NCBI RefSeq assembly: GCF_018362975.1
Contig: NZ_CP074371.1
Coordinates: 5,642,001 to 5,706,000 of the forward strand
DNA length: 64,000 nt
From: Nocardia tengchongensis
GTDB taxonomy: Bacteria; Actinomycetota; Actinomycetes; Mycobacteriales; Mycobacteriaceae
Direction: 5' to 3'
The position numbers were made by a program, and so were the translations under genes. The notes under the pieces were generated by a model. The model saw only the letters and a program-made list of their open reading frames with translations. It had not been told where the DNA came from and did not search any database. Below, piece by piece: positions 9,301-17,400 of the stretch. Position 1 is the first letter of the stretch. Each line of letters begins with the position of its first letter.

Positions 9301-9754
9301 GCTCGGCGTGCCTAGGGTCGGGGCCGAGGACAGCTTCTTCGTGCTCGGCGGCGACAGCATCCTGTCGATCCGGCTGGTGGCGCGGGCCAAGGCCGAGGGC
9401 CTGAGCTTCTCCACCAGGACGTGTTCGTACACAAGACCGTCGCGGGTCTGGCGGCCATCGCGACCGAAGCGGGCGAGGCCCCCGGATTGGCCGAGCTCCC
9501 CGGTGGCGGCACCGGCCCGATGCCGCTGTCGCCGATCATGCACGCCATGCTCGATCGCGGTTACTACGGCCGCTTCGCGCAGGCCGCGCTCGTGCAACTG
9601 CCGCCGGAGGTCGATCGCGCGGGTCTGGTGCGTGCACTGCGTGCCTTGCTGGACCGCCACGACATGCTGCGCGCGGTGCTGCGCGAGAGCGATGCGGCGG
9701 ATCGGTATGTCGAGGTGCTCGCTCGCGGCGCGGTCGACGCCGAGGCCGCACTGA
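6320..9754 (+). CDS. NRPS segment 1: C1-A1-T1 (in frame to about 9416)
   Basis: First part of a five-module peptide synthetase. ATG 6320 has GGAGG 5 bases upstream; an in-frame TTG at 6302 lacks that. Domains: condensation (about 6380-7700) with LWYQRAHHIALDG and an N-terminus (QRGIWFAQHL) close to EntF; adenylation (7740-9230) with YTSGSTGTPKG, NEYGPTE, YRTGD and FGKLDRRAL; carrier domain with FFVLGGDSILS, whose Ser near 9358 takes the phosphopantetheine arm. Pocket residues read by alignment to GrsA suggest D-A-E-T-V-G-E-V-T, with two acidic residues that would suit a basic amino acid (weak). Near 9416 one G appears missing in CACCAGGACGTG and the frame moves; the remaining codons to the stop at 9754 are out of frame. 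Confidence 0.85.
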   Translation: MRQSNSGIESNPDRSSSSPTGTFQPQLDIFPLTSAQRGIWFAQHLAESTPISVAQYVEIVGELDAELLAEACRTAGREFGSGHMRLIEVDGEPCQYIDPDNGAPVTVIDLREHADPVATAHAMMAEDYSAPLNLRNDALVTAIVFQVGVDHYLWYQRAHHIALDGFAAVTMLHRMTALYNAWVRAEDPEPCEAQDLRLVAEQDLAYRDSTRLENDRQHWLDHLAGAPPVVSLAARVSKPTIHPALVSTELADDTARLLDTVALDHDKSVTPIIVAAFAAYLARMTGSDEVLLSLPVSGRHSAVLRRSGGMVANVVPLRVRVADRSVGELIAAVKGELTSALRRQRYRQEDIFHDMGIARDETASFGPAVNLMMVENEVVLGNTTGRLHVLTSGPTADLFINIYPGAGKESTHIDFQGNPNSYSHDELAGHHRRFRMFFHEFLAGGPEAAVGTLPLLDAQERSSLLPVRGPSAVETRLLPEILTESARRNRHGSAIVSDGRTMTYSELDARSSQLARQLIALGCGPDTAVAIMLRRSVESVVATWAVAKSGAAFVQMAPDYPANRIEHMVADSGATVAITVDALRGRLPEGMRTVVLDDPAPRAQFDSGPISDADRTHPLRPSNIAYMTYTSGSTGTPKGVQVTHTGLANLVADRAATFGIDTNSRVSYALSPSFDASLEQFLTCFANGSTLVIVPPEVTGGDPLTQLLAEEHVTHLTLTPTMLATVDPALSPDVQVVVVGGDVCPPHLVERWTSSAAMYNEYGPTESTVTAAGAVLTPGHATTVGGPIRGVEAMVLDRTLQPVPRGTAGELYLAGPGLARGYSHLFVETAARFVADPYGGIGARMYRTGDIARWTGENGDTALELMGRSDFQIKIRGYRIEPGEVDATLTTHEDVDQSVTVPVRNNVGTTVLASYLVPVSGRRIDTAEILRFAHDSLPPHLVPAVFLTLDSLPVNAFGKLDRRALPKPEFGTEPAGRAPATAREKTIAGLFAEVLGVPRVGAEDSFFVLGGDSILSIRLVARAKAEGLSFSTRTCSYTRPSRVWRPSRPKRARPPDWPSSPVAAPARCRCRRSCTPCSIAVTTAASRRPRSCNCRRRSIARVWCVHCVPCWTATTCCARCCARAMRRIGMSRCSLAARSTPRPH

Positions 9755-9909
9755 CCGAGGTTCGGATCGAGCGCCGCGCGACGCCGCCGAGATCGACAAA
9801 CATCTCGAGGATGCCGCAGACCGCTTGGATCCCGACAACGGTGTTCTCGTGCAAGCGGTCTGGATTCAGGACCGCACCGGTTTCGGACCCGACCTGCTGT
9901 GGCTGGTGA
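9421..9909 (+). CDS. NRPS segment 2: end of T1 and start of the E domain (in frame to about 9778)
   Basis: Second open stretch of the same synthetase. It resumes inside the carrier domain (DVFVHKTVAGLAAIATEAG) and enters the epimerisation domain (PMPLSPIMHAMLDRGYYGRF, then LDRHDMLRAVLR). Around 9771-9782, in a GCGCGCGAC context, the frame moves again by one base, after which this frame is nonsense until its stop at 9909. The true protein continues as DAAEIDKHLEDAADRLDP in the next frame. This piece has no start of its own and should be read as part of the 6320-24471 gene. Confidence 0.75.
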   Translation: MFVHKTVAGLAAIATEAGEAPGLAELPGGGTGPMPLSPIMHAMLDRGYYGRFAQAALVQLPPEVDRAGLVRALRALLDRHDMLRAVLRESDAADRYVEVLARGAVDAEAALTEVRIERRATPPRSTNISRMPQTAWIPTTVFSCKRSGFRTAPVSDPTCCGW

Positions 9910-11417
9910 TCCACCACCTCGCGGTCGACGCGGTGTCGTGGCGCATCCTGCTCGGCGACCTCGCGCTGGCCTGGACGCAGGGCGCGCACGGCAATCAGCC
10001 GCACTTCAGCCCGGTGACCACCTCGTTCCGGCGGTGGGTGCACGGTTTGGCCGACCAGGCGCCGGACCTGCGTGCGTCGGAGCTCGACCGGTGGAAAGAC
10101 GTTCTCGGGCGCGACGATCAGCTGCTCGGTTCGCGTCGCCTGATCCCCGATCGTGACACCGTGGCCACGGCCGGCCGGATCAGTGAGCGGATTCCGGCGG
10201 CGGTGACCGAGGCGGTGCTGACCACCATTCCCGAGCGATTCCACTGCAGCGCCAACGATCCGCTGATGGCGGCGCTGGTGCTCGCGCTCGGTGAGTGGCG
10301 GCGTCGACGCGGGATGGCATCGACGGGAGAGTCGATCCTGTTGGAAGGCCACGGCCGCGAGGAGCAGGCCGTGCCGGGCGCCGATCTGAGCGCCACCGCC
10401 GGCTGGTTCACCAGCCGCTTCCCGGTCCGGATCGACTGGGACGACATCGATCTCGACGACGCCCTGACCGGCGGCGCGGGTGCTGGACTGGCGATCCAGC
10501 AGGTCAAGGAGCAGCTGCGCGCGGTGCCCGGCAACGGCATCGGCTATCAGGTGTTGCGGTATCTGGATCCGCAGGGCCGCGCCGAGCTCGCGAATCTGAC
10601 CGAACCGCAGATCAGTTTCAACTACCTCGGACGGGTGGGCCTGGGCGAACGCTCCGGACCGTGGACTCCGACAACCGAATTCACCTCGCTCACCGCGACG
10701 ACCGATCCGGCGATGGCATTGCCGGCCGTGCTCGATGTGAACGCGATCGCCGAAGCCGGGCACGACGGCCTCGAACTCGCAGTCACCTGGGAGTTCGCCT
10801 CTGGCGTACTGGGTGCCGAAGAGGTCGAGGAGCTGGCCGGGCTGTGGGTTCGGGCCCTCGAGTCGCTCGCCGATCACGTCCGGTCCCGGACCGCGTCGAG
10901 CTTCACGCCCTCCGACTTCCCGCTCACCGCGGTCTCCCAGCCCGATGTCGATCGCTGGCTGCGCGAGTACCCGTCGATGACCGATGTGTGGCCGCTGACC
11001 GACCTGCAGTCCGGGCTGCTGTTCCACACGATCTATGACCGCGAGGGCGCCGACGGCTACATCGTGCAGGCGGCGCTGACCTTCGCGGGCAGGTGGACGG
11101 GGACCGGATGTGGCGCGCGGCGCAGGTGCTCATCGACCGGCACGACAGCCTGCGGACCGCGTTCGTCACCGGTGCGGACGGTCCGCGTCAGATCGTCCTG
11201 CGCGACGCCACGGTCGATTGGGCCGACTCCGACGTCAGCGGCGACGACCGGCAGGCGGAAGCGCTGCGGCAGATGGCGGCCGCGGCAGCGGCGCCGTTCG
11301 ATCCGGCGTGCCCACCGCTGGTGCGTTTCCATCTGGTGCGCACCGGCGTCGACCGGTACCGGTTGCTGGTCACCAACCACCACCTGGTGCTGGACGGCTG
11401 GTCGATGCCCCTGCTGA
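9825..11417 (+). CDS. NRPS segment 3: E domain and start of C2 (in frame about 9780-11093)
   Basis: Carries the core of the epimerisation domain, with the diagnostic active-site motif LVIHHLAVDAVSWRILL, then EGHGRE, GWFTSRFPV and FNYLGR. These distinguish E domains, which flip the L-aminoacyl thioester on T1 to the D form, from condensation domains. The linker SDFPLTAVSQPDVDRW leads into condensation domain 2 (DVWPLTDLQSGLLFHT). At about 11093 a G is missing (GGCAGGTGGACG, expected codons for GRVDGD), and the frame passes to the next segment. Confidence 0.8.
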   Translation: MDPDNGVLVQAVWIQDRTGFGPDLLWLVIHHLAVDAVSWRILLGDLALAWTQGAHGNQPHFSPVTTSFRRWVHGLADQAPDLRASELDRWKDVLGRDDQLLGSRRLIPDRDTVATAGRISERIPAAVTEAVLTTIPERFHCSANDPLMAALVLALGEWRRRRGMASTGESILLEGHGREEQAVPGADLSATAGWFTSRFPVRIDWDDIDLDDALTGGAGAGLAIQQVKEQLRAVPGNGIGYQVLRYLDPQGRAELANLTEPQISFNYLGRVGLGERSGPWTPTTEFTSLTATTDPAMALPAVLDVNAIAEAGHDGLELAVTWEFASGVLGAEEVEELAGLWVRALESLADHVRSRTASSFTPSDFPLTAVSQPDVDRWLREYPSMTDVWPLTDLQSGLLFHTIYDREGADGYIVQAALTFAGRWTGTGCGARRRCSSTGTTACGPRSSPVRTVRVRSSCATPRSIGPTPTSAATTGRRKRCGRWRPRQRRRSIRRAHRWCVSIWCAPASTGTGCWSPTTTWCWTAGRCPC

Positions 11418-14400
11418 TCCACGAGCTGCTCACGCTGTACCTCTCCGACGGCGATACCGCCGAGCTCGCGCCCCCGCGCTCCTACCGCGAGTACCTGCGG
11501 TGGCTGCAGGTTCAGGATCGTGATGCCGCGACCGCCGCCTGGCGGGAGATGCTGGCCGGGATCGAGGGTCCGACGCGGGTGACGAACGGGCCGCAGCGGG
11601 CCGTCACCGCCGACGCCGGCGAGGTCGGCTTGAATCTGGATGCGGCGACCACCGCCGCGCTGCTGGGTCTGGGCCGCTCCCATGGCGTCACCCCCAATAC
11701 GGCGCTGCATGTCGGTTGGGCGTTGCTGGTGTCGGTGCTGGCCGGTCGGTCGGATGTGGTGTTCGCCAATACGGTGTCGAGCCGTCCGCCGCGGATCCCC
11801 GATGTCGAGCGCATGGTCGGGCTGATGATCAACACGCTGCCCGTCCGCGTCCGCCTCGAACCCGGCGAGTCCGTCGGCGACCTGCTGATCCGGGTGCAAT
11901 CCGAGCAGGCCGCGATGCTGGATCACCAGCACCTCGGTTTGGCGGAGCTGCAGCGGGCGGCCGGTGTCACCGACCTGTTCGACACCGCGACGGTGCTGGA
12001 GTCCTATCCGTTCGATCGGGAACTGCTGGCGCAGGATCTGTCCGCGGCCGGATTGCGGCTGCTCGAGATCGACGCGCACGATGCCACGCCGTATCCGCTG
12101 AGCCTGCAGGTGACCCCGCCGCGGCCGAGTCGCGCCGGTGGACCCGAGGACGGCGAACCCGGAACCTACACGGTGACACTGAAATTCGCGACCGACCGAT
12201 TCGATGCGGCCGAGGCGCGCACCCTGCTCGAACGATTCGAGTTGCTGCTCACGCAGATCGTCGGCGACCCGGCCCGCACGGTCGGCTCGATCTCCACCTC
12301 CGGCGATGCCGAACGCGCACAGCTGCTTTCGATCGACGGCGGGCAGCCGGCCGCGGACCTCATGCTCGGCGACATCCTGTCCGAGACCGCGCGTAGACAT
12401 CCCGGCGCCGTGGCCGTCCGGTCCGGCGATATGACGTGGACCTATGGTGAGCTGGAGCGTCGCGCCGACCGGTTCGCTCGCCTGCTGATCGGTCACGGCG
12501 CTCGCCCCGAATCGATCGTCGCCCTGGTCCTGCCCCGTTCGGCCGAACTGGTTGTCGCGATCTGGGCGGTGGCGAAGACAGGCGCCGCCTTCCTGCCCGT
12601 GGATCCCGGCAATCCTGCTGCGCGGATCGGGGAGTTGCTGGCCGACTCGCGGGCCACGCTGGGTGTGACGACACGTGCCATGGCGCAACGACTTCCGGAC
12701 ACCGTCGACTGGTTCGTGCCGGACGCCTGCTCCTCGGAGGCCGACCAGGCACTCCCCCTCCTGCCGGCCGTGCCCACCGGTCTGTCGGCCGACAATGCGG
12801 CCTACGTGATCTACACCTCGGGATCGACCGGCACTCCGAAGGCGGTTCACGTCAGCCATCGGGGTCTGGCCGATCTGGTCGCGGCGCAAGCCGACGCGTT
12901 CGGGCCCACCCCGGATTCGATGGTGTTGCAGGTCGCGTCGCCGGGTTTCGACGCCTGCGTATCGGAACTGCTGCTGGCGCACAGCAGCGGCGCCTGCCTG
13001 GTGGTGGCGCCGCCGGAGGTGTACGCGGGCATCGATCTCGAGGAATTGCTTCGGTCGCAGCGGGTTTCGCACGCGATCATCACTCCGTCGGTGCTCAACA
13101 CCATGGATCCGTCGGGACTGCCTGCGTTGACCACGCTGGCGGTCGTCGGCGAGGCGGTCGGGCCCGACACCGTGAACCGGTGGGCGCCCGGCCGCCGACT
13201 GATGAATCACTACGGTCCGACCGAATGCACGATCTGGGCAACGGGATCCGATGCCCTCGCACCCGGCGATCCGGTGACGATCGGCGGCCCGGTCCGGGGC
13301 GCGACCGCGATGGTGCTCGACCAGTGGCTGCGTCCGGTGCCGGTCGGCGTCGCGGGCGAGCTTTATATCGGCGGGCCCGGCCTGGCGCGCGGCTACGCCG
13401 ATCGGGCGGCGGTGACCGCGTCGCGCTTCGTCGCCGATCCGCGCTCCGCCCGGGGCGAACGGATCTACCGCACCGGTGATTCCGTGCGCTGGGTGCGCGG
13501 CGCGACCGGCCCGGTGCTGGAGTACCTGGGCCGCTCCGACCAGCAGGTGAAGATTCACGGGCTACGGATCGAGCCCGGGGAGATCGACGCGCACGTGGCG
13601 CGGCGCCCGGACGTGGCGAGCGTCGCCACCGTGGCGGTGCAAGGCCCCGCGGGCGAACCGGTGCTGGTGTCCTACGTGGTCGCCGCGCCGGGCACCGCCA
13701 TCGACGTGACGGCCATCGACACCGATCTGGCCGAGAGCATGCCGCGCTACATGAATCCCGCGGCGATCGTGCAGCTCGACGACATGCCGCGCACGCCCAC
13801 CGGCAAGATCGATCGGAAGGACTTGCAGCAGCGCGCCTTCGAGGTGAGTGCCACCGGCGGGAGACCCCCGTCGACACCTGCCGAGCAGACCGTGGCGGAA
13901 CTGTTCGCCGAGGTGCTCCATCTCGACACGGTGTCGGCCGAGAGCAATTTCTTCGCGCTCGGCGGCGACAGCATCGTCTCGATGCGGCTGGTGGCGCTGG
14001 CCCGGGCGGCCGGGCTCACGTTCACGCCGCGAGATGTGTTCGAAGCCAAGACCGTTGCCGCCCTCGCCGCGCTCGCGGACGGCGCGACGGCGGCGGCGCC
14101 GCCGGTCGAGGAAACCCCGCGGCGCTCCGCACTGGACCGTGCGTATCGCGCCTCGGATTTCCCGCTCGTCGAGCTCACCCAGCAGGACGTCGACCGGCTG
14201 GTGGAGCGCTATCCGGCCCTGTCCGACATCTGGCCGTTGTCGCCCATGCAGTCCGGGATGCATTTCCATTCGACGTTCGACCCGGAGGCGGCCGACGACT
14301 ACACCGTCCAGACCATGATCGGATTCTCCGGCAGGGTCGACGGTGAACGCTTGCGACGGGCCCGCGCAGGCCGTGGTGGACCGCCACGACATCCTGCGGG

Positions 14401-14497
14401 CCGCGTTCGCCGAGACGTCGGCCGGACCGTGCCAAATCGTCCTGGACCACGCCGAGATCGCATTCCGGGAAATCGATCTCGCCGCCGGCGGCGATGA
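11093..14497 (+). CDS. NRPS segment 4: C2-A2-T2 and start of C3 (in frame to about 14360)
   Basis: Module 2. Condensation domain 2 has TNHHLVLDGWSMP and joins the D-residue of module 1 to the next building block. Adenylation domain 2 (12360-13840) has YTSGSTGTPKA (Ala for the usual Gly), NHYGPTE, YRTGD and TPTGKIDRK. Carrier 2 has FFALGGDSIVS (Ser near 13971). The pocket read by alignment is roughly D-A-S-I-A-V-H-I-W, which I cannot match to a known residue. The linker and N-terminus of condensation domain 3 follow (SDFPLVELTQQDVDRL, DIWPLSPMQSGMHFHS). At about 14360 there is one extra C in a CCC run, and the true frame continues in segment 5. Confidence 0.85.
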   Translation: MDGDRMWRAAQVLIDRHDSLRTAFVTGADGPRQIVLRDATVDWADSDVSGDDRQAEALRQMAAAAAAPFDPACPPLVRFHLVRTGVDRYRLLVTNHHLVLDGWSMPLLIHELLTLYLSDGDTAELAPPRSYREYLRWLQVQDRDAATAAWREMLAGIEGPTRVTNGPQRAVTADAGEVGLNLDAATTAALLGLGRSHGVTPNTALHVGWALLVSVLAGRSDVVFANTVSSRPPRIPDVERMVGLMINTLPVRVRLEPGESVGDLLIRVQSEQAAMLDHQHLGLAELQRAAGVTDLFDTATVLESYPFDRELLAQDLSAAGLRLLEIDAHDATPYPLSLQVTPPRPSRAGGPEDGEPGTYTVTLKFATDRFDAAEARTLLERFELLLTQIVGDPARTVGSISTSGDAERAQLLSIDGGQPAADLMLGDILSETARRHPGAVAVRSGDMTWTYGELERRADRFARLLIGHGARPESIVALVLPRSAELVVAIWAVAKTGAAFLPVDPGNPAARIGELLADSRATLGVTTRAMAQRLPDTVDWFVPDACSSEADQALPLLPAVPTGLSADNAAYVIYTSGSTGTPKAVHVSHRGLADLVAAQADAFGPTPDSMVLQVASPGFDACVSELLLAHSSGACLVVAPPEVYAGIDLEELLRSQRVSHAIITPSVLNTMDPSGLPALTTLAVVGEAVGPDTVNRWAPGRRLMNHYGPTECTIWATGSDALAPGDPVTIGGPVRGATAMVLDQWLRPVPVGVAGELYIGGPGLARGYADRAAVTASRFVADPRSARGERIYRTGDSVRWVRGATGPVLEYLGRSDQQVKIHGLRIEPGEIDAHVARRPDVASVATVAVQGPAGEPVLVSYVVAAPGTAIDVTAIDTDLAESMPRYMNPAAIVQLDDMPRTPTGKIDRKDLQQRAFEVSATGGRPPSTPAEQTVAELFAEVLHLDTVSAESNFFALGGDSIVSMRLVALARAAGLTFTPRDVFEAKTVAALAALADGATAAAPPVEETPRRSALDRAYRASDFPLVELTQQDVDRLVERYPALSDIWPLSPMQSGMHFHSTFDPEAADDYTVQTMIGFSGRVDGERLRRARAGRGGPPRHPAGRVRRDVGRTVPNRPGPRRDRIPGNRSRRRRR

Positions 14498-17400
14498 GCA
14501 TGGCCCGGCCGACCCCGAATCGATCGCCGCGGCGGACGCGGCGGCGGGCTTCGACCTGTCGGCCCCTCCCCTGTTGCGTCTGACCCTGATCCGGCTGGGC
14601 GCGGACTCGGCGCGGCTGCTGGTCACCAATCACCACGTGATCCTCGACGGCTGGTCGATGCCGTTGCTGATGCGAGAACTGCTCGACTACTACGGTTCTC
14701 CCGCACACATCGACGCCGCCGGACCGGCGTCCTCGTTCCGCGACTATCTGGCCTGGCTGGGCCGGCAGGACGTCACCGCGTCCAAAGCGGCGTGGGTGCA
14801 GGCCTTCTCGGATGTCGACGCACCCACCCGGGTGTCGCGCGACGCCGACGCGGTCGGCGCGGTGTCGGCCGGTGAGGTCGGGGCCGAGCTGACCGAGGAT
14901 CGTTTCGCGGCGCTGCGTCGGGTGGCGGCGCAGGCGGCCGTCACCGTCAATACCACCGTCGGCGCGGCCTGGGCCCTGAATCTGCGGGTGCTCACCGGCG
15001 AGACCGACATGATCTTCGGCGCCTCGGTGTCGGGGCGGCCGCCGGAGTTGCCGGGGGTCGATCAGACGCTGGGCATGTTCCTGAATACGGTTCCCGTGCG
15101 CGTCCCGCTCGATCCCGCGATGACGGTGCGCGAGTTGCTGATCGACGTCCAGGCGCGGCAGGCCGGCCTGCTCGACCACCACTATGTCGGGCTGCCCGAG
15201 ATCCACCGCAGTGTCGGCCTGCCCGAACTCTTCGACACCGCCATCACCTACCAGTCGTTCCCCGTCGACCGGAACACGCTGCAGCAGCTCGTCGACGCGG
15301 CGGGCCTGCGGGTGACCGAACTGAGCGGAGTGGACTCGACGCCGTTCCCGCTGAGCCTGGTCGTGGAGCCGCGGCAATCCGAGCACGGTGCGCCGCAAGG
15401 CTTGCGGATCACCCTGCGATTCCACGATCACGCCTTCGACACCGCGGCGGCGCAGCGCATCCTCGACCGCTTCGTCGAGTTGCTGGGCAGCATCGGCGCC
15501 CAGGCCGAGACCCGGCTGGGCGAACTGCCGCTCGACGAGCGACCGCGGCCGTGGTGGCCGGACACGCCGGAGAAGGCCGCGATCCCGCACACGCTGGACC
15601 GCATTCTCGCCGCCTCCGTCGCCGCCGCACCCGACGCGGTCGCCGTGCGCTACGGCGCGGACGCCCTGACCTACCGGCAGCTCGACGAGCGCTCCACCCG
15701 GCTGGCCCGAGTCCTGTTGCGGCACGGCGCCCGGCGGGGTCAAGTCGTGGCCTCGGTGCTGCCGCGCTCGCTGGCGGCGACGGTCACCCTGTGGGCCGTC
15801 GCGAAGACCGGCGCGGCGTTGCTGCCGATCGATCCGACGCTGCCCGGGGAACGGATCGAATTCCTGCTGTCGGACTCGGGCACCGTGCTCGGGGTGACCG
15901 ACTCCTCCGCCGGGCGGCGTGCCCCCGACGGTGTCCGCTGGCTGGTCCTCGACGAGGAGCCGACCGTGGGCGCGTTGGACACCGTTCCCGCGGTGCCGAT
16001 CATCGACGCCGAACGCGGCGGACCGATTCGGCGCGATCAGCTCGCGTACGTGAGCTACACCTCCGGGTCCACCGGAACCCCGAAGGGCGTGCTGGTGAGC
16101 CATCGCGGCCTGGCCGATATCGTCGCGGCGCAGCGGCGACTGTTCGGCGTGGACCCGATGTCGGTGGTGCTGCAGGTCGCCTCGCCCAGCTTCGACGCCT
16201 CGGTGTTCGAATTGCTGATGGCGCACGGTTCGGGCGGCCGGCTGGTCGTCTCCCCCGCCGAGGTGTACGCCGGGCCCGAACTGGCGGATCTGCTGTCACG
16301 GGAACATATTTCGCACGCCGTGGTGACACCGTCGGCGCTGGCGACGGTTCCGAGCGAGGGCCTGAACGGGCTGCGGCTGCTGGCCACCGCCGGTGAGCCG
16401 GTCGGGCCCGAACTGGTCGATCGGTGGGCTCCACAGCGCACCATGGTGAATCTGTACGGGCCGAGCGAGAGCACGATCTGGGCCACCGCCAGCGATCCGC
16501 TGACACCCGGTGGCGCGATCACGATCGGCAGGCCGGTCGGTCCGGTCGCCGCGGTGGTGCTCGACACCTGGTTGCGGCCGGTGCCGCACGGTGTCGCGGG
16601 TGAGCTGTACCTGTTCGGCGCCGGCTTGGCCGACGGCTATGTCGCCCGCAGCGCGTTGACCGCGGCGCGGTTCGTCGCCTGCCCGTTCGGGGAACCGGGC
16701 CGGCCCATGTACCGGACCGGTGACGTCGTGCGCAGCAGCGCGGACGGCGACCTGGAGTTCCTGGGGCGCAACGATTTCCAGGTGAAGCTGCACGGCACCC
16801 GCATCGAACTGGGCGAAATCGACGCCGCGCTGGGCGCGTTGGCGGAGGTCGCCTACGCGGTCACCGTGCCGCGCCACGATGCCGGGCGGCCGGTACAGCT
16901 GGTGTCCTACGTGGTGCCCGCGGCCGGGTCCGGCGTATCGGGTGCGCAGCTGCGGGCGGCGCTGGCCGAGACCTTGCCGCGGATCATGGTGCCGTCGGCG
17001 GTGATCGTGCTGGACGAGGTGCCGCTGACCGCGAACGGGAAGCTCGATCGCGAGCGGTTGCCCGAGCCGGTCGCGGTCGCCCGCGAGTTCCGCGCGCCCG
17101 CACCCGGAATGGAGCAGCTGGTCGCGCGCGCCTTCGAGCAGGTCCTCGACGTGGACGGGGTGGGCGCCGACGACGACTTCTTCGCACTCGGCGGCGACTC
17201 GCTGAGCGCCTCGCTGGTGGTGGGACGCCTGGGTGCGGCCCTCAACGTGCGCGTACCGGTGCGGGCGGTGTTCGAGGCGCCCACCGTCGGCGCATTGGCC
17301 GCGCGCGCCGGGACACTCACCGGCGGCGAACGGTTGCCGCTGCGGGCCGGAGTGCGGCCCGACCCGGTGCCCCTGTCGCTGGCACAGCAGCGGATGTGGT

